Below, in pieces: positions 56,166 through 64,000 of a stretch of 64,000 nt of DNA. Position numbers and translations under genes: made by a program. Position 1 is the stretch's first letter. Each line of letters starts with the position of its first letter. The DNA is from Choanephora cucurbitarum (lineage: Eukaryota > Mucoromycota > Mucoromycetes > Mucorales > Choanephoraceae): assembly GCA_025331435.1 (NCBI GenBank), contig JAIWNI010000091.1, positions 1 to 64,000 on the forward strand, given 5' to 3'. The notes under the pieces were generated by a model. It was not told the DNA's origin and made no database searches. It was given only the letters and a program-made list of their open reading frames with translations.

Positions 56166-57087
56166 TTAAAAGGGGTTTCTTCCGCCTCGACTACCTCGAC
56201 TGCTTCCAGAAAATCCTCTACCTCGAAACCCTCCTCCTCGGCTGGTTTTATTGAAACTGCTATTACCACCTCGTCCGAATTGATTGTTCTTTTTTGGTGA
56301 TACGTAGTTAATGATAGCCACCTGTGTAAGTTTGCCAGGCCAGCCAGGCCAACCTCCTGGTGTATTTGGGTTTCTCATACTAGGCTCAAATTTGATTTTT
56401 CCTTCTTTGACAGCTTTTTCGAAATCACGACATTTTTTGCTCTTTCTTTTCTTGGCTGACTTCTTCTCGGCTGCTTCCTTTTCAATTTGCTGTTCAAGAG
56501 TTGGCAAATGGATAAGGCGATGAGGATAAACAGCCGTTGGATACGGCACGGTAGATTGCTCCATAAGAGTTGTATAATCAATAACAACTTCCTTGATGCG
56601 AGCTACAAATTCTGGTTCTGTTTCGTCAAACTCATATTGCTGTTGTTCAGATATTGCTTTTGAAAGATTATCTGTATCATCTTTTGCGTCAGCAAGAGTG
56701 ACTTTAGCAACGGGTTGGCTTGAAAATAAGCGAAAAGCAAATTCCTCTTCTTGCTGTTCGTTTCCATTATCTTCCACCTGCATCATATCTTTTTTTGAAA
56801 AAAATTATATGGATGAAACAAGTATATCATCAAAAGAACCTTACCTGTCTTTTCTTTTTCCTCTTCGTCTTCTTGACCACCTAACAGATTTTGCATAAGC
56901 AAGTCCATTCTTCGTGCTTCTTCTTTTATCTCTTGCTCATCGATGAATTCTTCATTAAAAATATCACTTCGTGAGCTGACTTGCGTGTTTGGTCCAGTAA
57001 CACCTGAGGTTCTCTTCGATCTATACATGCGCAAAATAAGATCTTGTACATCTCTAGTTAAATGTTTGCGAGATCGACTTACACCAT
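56166..57087 (-). CDS. RGG-tailed nuclear/nucleolar-type protein, possibly DUF2011 family
   Basis: Three exons: a tiny first exon coding MV, then SKRTSGVTGPNTQVSSRSDI with an acidic helical stretch. The third contains MMQVEDNGNEQQEEEFAFRL, FSSQPVAKVTLADAKDD, a basic segment (KKSAKKRKSKKCRDFEKAVK) and GGWPGWPGKLTQVAIINYVS. It ends in a glycine/arginine-rich tail (FNKTSRGGGFRGRGFSGSSR...). RGG tails bind RNA, and the FRLFSS segment recalls the fungal DUF2011 family, but I cannot confirm this. If the first intron is not used, the protein would start at 57028 with MYRSKRTSG. Confidence 0.6.
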
Positions 57088-58623
57088 CCTGCCTTTTACT
57101 GCCTTATGAAGCTTGTTTTAACCCAAAAAAGAAATCTTTTTTCTTATAAAACCGAATTATTTTTTCTTTGCTTGTGACTGGATCAGAGCAACTATGAAAA
57201 TAGACTGCAATTTGGTTAGACGTATGTAAAGCGCTGAAAATACATGAAGGAACTTTGTTCATGAACTAGTTTTGATCCAAAATGTTCCTGATTCTTGTCA
57301 AAGTTTATTGTTATAGCAAGATAAAAATCTTCTATCATAGATTTTCTGTCCAAAAAAAAAGCATTTTTTTAATGCACTTAATTGGTCTTAGCCTAAGTCT
57401 CGGTACAATATCTTTTAATTGGTTTTGAGAATGTCTCTCTTTTCAATGATAAGACACATAGGCACATTCAGTGACATTCACGTTTGGACAAAAAGTCCAC
57501 TACAAGTGCAGAATCAATAAGCACTGCTAGAATCATGAACTGATTAACTTCCAAATTAGGATAAAATAGATCGAAACGACATGTAACACTGATTTCTGTA
57601 AAAGCGTATAAAGAGCCTCAAATGCCATCGTTACTTGAACACCTTCTTCATCTTCGCATTATCATACCTATTACAGTGGAGCTGTTACCTAATGTAGTAC
57701 ATTTATTTTTGCTCTATTTTGGTTATTCCTAAGCATACTAATTAATAAAGCGTTTTGTTACAGCTTCAGGTGTTGAAATGCGATACAAATCTATTCATTA
57801 GTTGCTTTCAGCTGAAGAGGGAAACTATTCAATTGTACTTAATTGCTTTTTCAAGGAGCAATGTCAATAGTCCTCTTACTCGAAATAATGGGGATTTATC
57901 AGATAAAATGAACCATCGAACAGAGATGTATTTGCTGATGTTGAAAGCAAGCCTCTGCTTAGTGGCATCATATGACCTCTAAAACCATATCTTTGTATTC
58001 TGCAACAGCATAATATAACAATGCAAAACATGGCAACGCAAGATCTAAATGCGACTTTTCAGGTTTTCATAATGATATGTTGATATGTTTTCAGGCACGA
58101 ATAATTTCGTACACAGCTGATACCATGTAAAGTTTCATCTTGCAATGACTAAATTGTCTACTTGGCCAGAGTTGAATTGTAATTTGTTGCAAAGAAATGA
58201 AGATGGCTCTAAAAACATTACAAGTTGAAAGGTGCATAAAAAAAAACTAACTTGTGTAACCTATCTTCAAGGTCAAGACATCTGAAAAGTAGATAGAACT
58301 TTTGAGCTGCTCCAGCAAAAGTAACAGGGAAAGCCTTACTATCTATATTAACCATTGTGGCAGATCTCTTTTTTTAATAGAAAAAATGTATCATATATGA
58401 CAGATGTTTCTATGGAAGTTGAGTAGAAACTAACATACTATCAGGCTTACATAGTTGTGTCTGTGTCAGTGAATGCTACAATAATGTACATGCAGCATCA
58501 AGCCAGAATGCCTTCAAATCATCAACCAACTTCCTGTCGGTTTAAGGGCGCGCTTTGTAATTTTTAAAGTTGAAACAAAGTGGCAGTTAAACAACTAGTA
58601 CGTCTCTTTTTTTCTTTTAATAA
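57088..58623. other. divergent intergenic region, no supported gene
   Basis: About 1.5 kb between the RGG-protein start and the SRS2-like start. A 75-codon frame at 57755-57982 has no recognisable domain. Nothing else coding is seen. Confidence 0.4.
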
Positions 58624-61600
58624 ATGGACAAGACACACTTTGAAGAGACGATCAAATCTCTAAATGAGGTTCAACAACAAGCTGTACGCTCCGAATCCAA
58701 GCACTTGCAAATCTTAGCTGGCCCTGGATCAGGCAAGACAAGAGGTAAGATGATTGTTGCTGTTCAGCTCATTCACTCACTTGAAATCCTTCAGTCCTTA
58801 CAGCACGTGTGGCCTCACTTGTGATCGAAAAAGGAATTGCTCCAGGACAAATCATTGTAGTCACATTTACCAACAAAGCTGCAAACGAAATGAAAGAACG
58901 TTTAGTAAAGCTTATAGGTGAAAAGAATACAGAAAGACTACTTCTAGGCACCTTCCATACTCTTTGTTCACGCATCCTCAGAAGATTTGGTAGCTTGGTC
59001 AATGTTGATCCCTCTTTTACCATTGCTGACACTCAGACAAGGTAAGTCAACTTTAACTTGATCAAGCTTATTCTTTGTCTCTTATCACAACATATTATAG
59101 CCAAGAGATCATAACACAACTACGCTCCGATCCTAAAACACCCATTGATGATTTTACTCGTACAAAGCAAAAAGTCGGTAGGTTTTTTGCTTAACACAGT
59201 AGACGATGCGATTCTAATGAGCCATCCTTAAGGTGCTATTTGGGGCTTGATTAGCAAGGCGAAAAGTAAAGGATATACAGCTGCTAGATATGCCAAAGAT
59301 TTTGGTTCTGAGTTTAAGACTAAAAACATTGCAATCTTATACACAAAATATGAAGAAAAATTGGAGCAGCTCAATCTGGTTGTAAGCGAAAAAAAAAAAG
59401 AAATGCTATGAAAGACAGCCGATGAAGCCTAATGCTTATATATAGGATTTTGATAACTTATTGCTCAAAGGCTGTGAATTATTTGTAAAGAAAAAAGATG
59501 TATTGAGCAATATAAAGGCAGTTCTAGTGGATGAGGTATGATGTAGTTGCTCTCTATTTTCTATTGATGATTGAGCTTAACCTTATATCAGTATCAAGAT
59601 ACAAATGTTGTACAATACGATTTGATAAAACTAATTATGACTCAAGTCAACGACAAGATTATCACTATCGTTGGCGGTAAGTAACTGTGCAATAGAGCCT
59701 TTCTTTCTTGACTAACTATTATGTACGGTAGATCCTGATCAATCTATTTTTGGCTGGAGAAGTGCAGAACCCAAGAATTTTAACAAAATGGTATGCGACT
59801 TTGACAAGACGATGGCTATTCATATGGAGCAGAATTATCGAAGTACTAGTACCATTCTTGACAGTGCTTTGCATGTCATTAGCCAAGGTAAGGATTGCTT
59901 GTGTCTGTTTTGTATGGTCTTCTTAAACTACATACCATGCTGTTAGATAGAACAAGAATTGACAAGGCCTTATATACAAATAATCCTAAAGGCATACCTA
60001 TTGTATTGAACAGACCAAAAAACGAATTCAGCCAGGCAACTTTTGTAGCAAAAGAAATCAGTAGAGTTATCAAGTATTCTAAAGGTCTGATCAACTACAA
60101 AGATATTGCTGTTTTGATGAGAATGAACTTCATCTCGCAACAGTTTGAACAAGTATTTAGAAGCCACAAAATCCCATTTACAATCGTCAGTAGCAAACCT
60201 TGAAAAAATGGAAGCAAACCAGCAAAAAGAGACTCATAAGTTATTGTTTTTAGGTTGGTGGTGATCGTTTCTTTGACCGCGTCGAAATCAAAGACGTAAT
60301 TTGTTATCTGCGCTTTGCTTATAATCCATGCGATTATCTGAGCTTTGCTAGAATAGTGAATGTACCAAGACGAGGCATTGGCGCAGTTACCTTGAAGAAG
60401 CTAGTTGATTTTAACGATAAGCAAGGAGGTAGCATTTTGGATTCTCTACAGAAAATTGTCACCGGAAAAGACAAATCAGTAGTATCTCCTGCCGTATCGA
60501 AGAAACTGAAAGGTCTTGTTGATATTTGTTCTGAAATTAGACGATTGATAGATGAAAGGGAAGAAATGCATGAGATTATTCGTTATATTGTGGAAGCTAC
60601 TGAGTACAAAGAATACCTTAAAGAGCACCATTTTCAAGATCATGAGTCTCGTTGGAGCAACATAGGTGAACTGATATCGATTGCTAAGGGCAAGCCTAAT
60701 GAAGAAGAATACAAAGATTCTGAATCAGAGTTAAATGAAAGTACAACTGTTATTGATATGGAAGAAGAGGTTGATGACAATTCACCAAAGGGACATGCAA
60801 CAATTACAGAAGACGGTGTTACTATAATCGAGATGGAAGAGGAACCTGATGACGTTGAGGAGGTAGACGTTACTGAAGCAACAGAGTAAGTCACTATTGT
60901 CAAGTTCGTTTGCAATTTTCTTCTAATTAAGCTAAATGTCACCCAAAGTGAGGACAGATCCCAATCTCAAGCCAAGCAATCTCAATTTGAAACTCACCCA
61001 TCCTCTTCCAGCAGCCAAAGCCAGAACTTTACCGACAATGATGACCTCTTTGATGTGAAAGATCCTGTTGCTGACTTCCTGGAGTATTGCTCATTATGTT
61101 CTAATCAAAAAGAACTTGAAGAAGCAGAGGGTGGTGTAAGTTTGTCGACACAACACAAAGTTTCCTGTGCATTTAACTGCTTATTATTAGAAAGTTACTA
61201 TTGCTACTCTTCATTCATCAAAAGGTAGTATAAAAAAGAAAGAGAGAGAGACGGAGAGAAAGATGCAGAATAATTAGCAGTAAGAAAAAGAACTAACGCA
61301 TATTCTCTTTTAGGTTTGGAATGGCCTTGTGTTTTTATTGCTACATGTAACGAAGGTGTTATTCCCCATTCTATGGCTGAAGATGTATCCGAAGAAGGGT
61401 AAGTGGTGATAAAGAAAATCTAAAATCAACTTTTCTAACATATTTTGTTAATTAGTCGATTGCTCTATGTTGGCATGACTCGGTCTAAATGTGAGAAGCA
61501 AACCTGCAATTGTCTTGAGCCTATCTAACACACTCTTTGTTTTTTCTTTGATAAGTCTTGCTATATTGTGTTTCGCCTATAGAACGTAATTCTTGGGGAC

Positions 61601-61917
61601 GCATTGAGACTGAATCCATGTCGGGTTACTTGAGAAATTTAGATCGTAGCTTGTACACAACAACTGTTCCTGATTGGGACGATTCTGTTAGGGCTATGCT
61701 TGCTACTACAATTGACAAGCCTATTCCTCCTCCTGATAGCGAACTAGTTACAACAAAAAAAGGAAAGAAAACCAAGAACGACGAGAACTACAATAACCGA
61801 GACAGCAACACTATGCGCTTTGAATTTAAACGCAATTGCGAACAATTTGGCGGCTTCACTTCTGCTTCTACGCTATATCGGCAATCTGATAACAAGCGTT
61901 TCAAAAAGCACAATTGA
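58624..61917 (+). CDS. SRS2: SRS2/UvrD-family 3'-5' DNA helicase
   Basis: Srs2 is the anti-recombinase that strips Rad51 from single-stranded DNA. About twelve exons join to show all SF1A motifs. LNEVQQQAV (Q motif) and ILAGPGSGKTR (I) come first, then VVTFTNKAANEMKERL (Ia), LGTFHTLCSRILRRFG (Ic) and AVLVDEYQDTN (II). IVGDPDQSIFGWRSAE (III), HMEQNYRST (IV), VTIATLHSSKGLEW (V) and RLLYVGMTRSK (VI) complete the set. An acidic insertion (VIDMEEEVDD... IEMEEEPDDVEEVDV) lies between motifs IV and V. The end is basic and polar (YRQSDNKRFKKHN). The motif set and N-terminus fit fungal Srs2; a PCNA-SIM tail like that of budding yeast is not evident. Closest alternative: another UvrD-type helicase such as Hmi1, but the size is larger. 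Confidence 0.88.
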
Positions 61918-63367
61918 TCATCTCAACAACTAGAACAATATGAATTTTACCCTTTTCAGTTAGAAACAAAAGAAAACATTTTGAAAAGTAGATTAACAAA
62001 AGAGCATATTTATAAAAGCGAAGCAAAGATCTCTTCAGAAAACAAACAGATGTTTGAGCTGCTAAGAAATTTCTTAATGTCAATAAATGATCGACTAAAA
62101 ATGACAAAAATATTCAGGAGTGTTTTTCAAGAAGATTTCCAATCTCAGATAAGCCGGTAAAAGCTGTATTACATTGGCTTAACGAGAAGATCGGCTCTCA
62201 CACACTGAATGATTTGCTTGACGGATCAATGAAGTAAGAATAAACACAACAAGTTTAATTACGTTTGGAATAGGTTCAAATAGAGGCGCTAAGAAAAAAA
62301 ATTACTTGTAAACATTCATGCGTGAGATAAAAGAATTAATGGCTGATAAATTTATTTTCATTGGCTGAATAATTTTTATGCTAACGTTTATAGACATTTT
62401 TTGTCAACTAAAATAAAAAGTCTAAATTGAAAGCAAGAAAACAAAGCTTCCTTTTCATCATGTATTGTACTTTGATGAAAGTAATGCATCATGATTAGAT
62501 GGCAGTACTCAATTGCAACAAATCTTAGCCCAAGTCGAATGTTCCTTTTGGCAGCCGATCTTCATCCTTCTAACTGTAACCTGGCCAATCAGCAAGTAAC
62601 ATAAGAGTGCCAATTCATTCGAATAGAAAGACATAATGCTTAAACGTAAAAGCGAGCAGTAACAATAACGCATTCACAAAATTTTACTCTCGTCCATAAA
62701 TAATGCTTCACATATGTCAAATAAACATGAGTATGTCTTTTTTTTTTTCAATCATTGCTTATCTATCGATTGCTGCAGCCGAAATAGCTTGGTGATAGCT
62801 AGATACACTCAATCTTTATTTATTTTGATCGTTGAATGGTGAGTGTGTTCGTTCAACATTGAGGCTTTCCAACCAATTTTAACACTTAGAAAGCACACTT
62901 ATTTTTGAGCAACGATAGATGATAAAAAGCCAAAACGGCTATATATGTCTACCTCCTTATTTATCTCGGCCTCATTTGATCAAACAAAAGCAATTCTAGC
63001 ACACAACAAGTCCTAATATTGCTGAGAACTGTGTACCAAGGACATCTTGAACATCTTGTAACCAAATCTGAAGACTACGAATTCAGCCAGTGCTGTAAAG
63101 TACGCTAGTTCTTTCTAAAAAAAGAAATCGGAGTGAAGTGAAAATAGCCAACCTGTATAATTATTCGTCATAAGTTAAAAAATAAGTTTCTTTTTCTTCT
63201 TCAGAATAAAACTTACGACACAGATATAGTTATCTCTTAGAAAGATTTATAGAGTTGAAACGAGGCAGCCTCTTTGAGTTTACTCTGTATATACGTGTCT
63301 ATTGCCTGCCTTTAACGAGCAACAAGAGAGCAAAAAAAAAAATAACAACAAAAAATAACAACAAAAA
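61918..63367. other. intergenic with one short coding-like piece
   Basis: A minus-strand frame at 61901-62107 overlaps the SRS2 end and is probably chance. On plus, about 62113-62237 follows an ATTCAG acceptor-like site and reads SDKPVKAVLHWLNEKIGSHT, LNDLLDGSMK and a stop, which looks like protein but has no start or family. The remainder is AT-rich with no gene seen. Confidence 0.3.
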
Positions 63368-63378
63368 ATGACAACAAA
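63340..63378 (+). repeat. 13-bp AT-rich tandem repeat across a start codon
   Basis: Three imperfect copies of ATAACAACAAAAA / ATGACAACAAAAG follow head to tail. The third copy contains the ATG of the PTM1-like gene at 63368-63370. Confidence 0.7.
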
Positions 63379-64000
63379 AGCTTTGCTAGTATCGTATATC
63401 ATATTATCTATACTTTTCGGAGCACTGAATGCTGAAGAAGTTTATCTAGTAAGAGTTATTTTTCAAATATTAGTGTACTATATCTAATCCGTATAAACTT
63501 AGTCAAGTAACGACTATTCAGCCACTTCGTGCTCCGGTGTATGGAGTAAAGAAGCTATTCCAGGAGGATCGCAGCCTTATGTAAAAGGTAGAACTTCGAT
63601 ACGTTGATATTTACTCCATAAGACTAATTGGGTTTCTTGCTTTTTCCTTTTTTTTTTTACCTCTCTTTAATAGTTTCAGTAGGAGGTGAGTCTTTGGGGA
63701 AGGTGTCTATGCTTATTTATGAGTGGAACGATTTCGATAAGCTTGGTGTATATGATAAGCAATTGAAGGAGGTGAGCAACATTATTGAATGATGCCTTCA
63801 TTTTCGCTAAAGGAGACCCAAACACACATCTTGATAGACAGTGTATGTATGCGACCAATCAGCCGTATCACACAAGCTTTGCAAATCATCAGAAATTGGT
63901 CAGTTCTTAACAAATGTGCCAAGCGATCAAGTTAATAGCACTAGTATTTTTACCCCCACCTTTGAAATGGGAGGAAACAACACTGAGATGGCGCTATATA
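63368..64000 (+). CDS. PTM1/GOST-type seven-transmembrane protein, N-terminal part
   Basis: This family (yeast Ptm1, animal GPR107/108 and TMEM87) has a signal peptide, a luminal GOLD-like domain and seven membrane spans in the Golgi/endosomal system. The start gives a signal peptide (MTTKALLVSYIILSILFGAL, then NAEEVYL). Further exons read YSATSCSGVWSKEAIPGGSQ, VSMLIYEWNDFDKLGV, ETVYVCDQSAVSHKLCKSSE and IGQFLTNVPSD. The CSG...WS opening, the (I/F)YEW strand and the YVCD...LC cysteine pair are Ptm1 landmarks. Introns follow VYL, split the codon after YVK and follow QLKE. The frame is still open at the window edge; the seven-TM part lies beyond. Confidence 0.75.

Overview
The window is a low-GC, intron-rich fungal segment. 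Most genes are split by short GT-AG introns of about 45-70 nt, with donors such as GTAAG(T) and acceptors preceded by T-rich tracts. The gene content (FKS-type glucan synthase, SEY1, Ubc4-type E2, PEX26-like peroxin, MRP51, Srs2-like helicase, EF-1alpha) and several decayed transposon genes of a kind I associate with Mucorales point to an early-diverging fungus, most likely Mucoromycota (Mucor/Parasitella/Rhizopus relatives). This is inference from protein content; no rRNA or other marker is present. I did not recognise any tRNA, rRNA or CRISPR.

Layout. 1-3.9 kb: 3' end of an unknown gene, SHQ1 (-), a PEX26-like tail-anchored peroxin (+). 3.9-6.7 kb: a 1.7-kb CACTG...CAGTG transposon with a 3-bp target duplication, lying between two diverged direct repeats. 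7.0-11 kb: RRP8 (+), CCDC43-like (-), an ANCHR-like zinc-finger gene (+), LAMTOR2 (+). 11.1-11.7 kb: broken coding relic. 12-15.7 kb: SEY1 (+) and an OCA/Siw14-type phosphatase-like gene (-). 16.3-16.75 kb: relic of a TnpB/Fanzor-like gene. 18-21.5 kb: ubiquitin-conjugating enzyme (+) and a kelch membrane protein (-). 21.5-25 kb: apparent gene desert. 25-30 kb: nudC (+), paraoxonase-like (-), NmrA-like (-). 30.2-35.7 kb: 1,3-beta-glucan synthase FKS (-). 37.6-44.2 kb: MAT2B-like reductase (-), GH20 hexosaminidase (+), double BTB/T1 protein (-). 44.9-45.4 kb: transposase-like relic. 46-49.6 kb: MRP51 (+), RCC1-repeat protein (-), GIR2/RWDD1-like (+). 50.1-50.6 kb: second Fanzor-like relic. 51.5-57.1 kb: pyruvate kinase (+), EF-1alpha (-), RGG-tailed unknown (-). 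58.6-61.9 kb: SRS2/UvrD-type helicase (+). 63.4 kb to the end: N-terminus of a PTM1/GOST-type seven-TM protein.

The genes are unrelated housekeeping functions (snoRNP and ribosome biogenesis, TORC1 scaffolding, ER fusion, cell wall, glycolysis, translation, recombination control) and not a pathway cluster. A strong architectural theme is tight convergent pairing: five pairs end 20-75 bp apart and a sixth about 110 bp apart, so overlapping 3' UTRs are likely. The most unusual material is mobile-element debris: a CACTA-like element with a small spliced gene, a transposase-like relic, and two independent decaying genes whose C-terminal zinc-ribbon/RuvC-like pattern resembles eukaryotic TnpB (Fanzor). 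I built the gene models by joining reading frames across introns by eye; exon edges are inferred, not tested.
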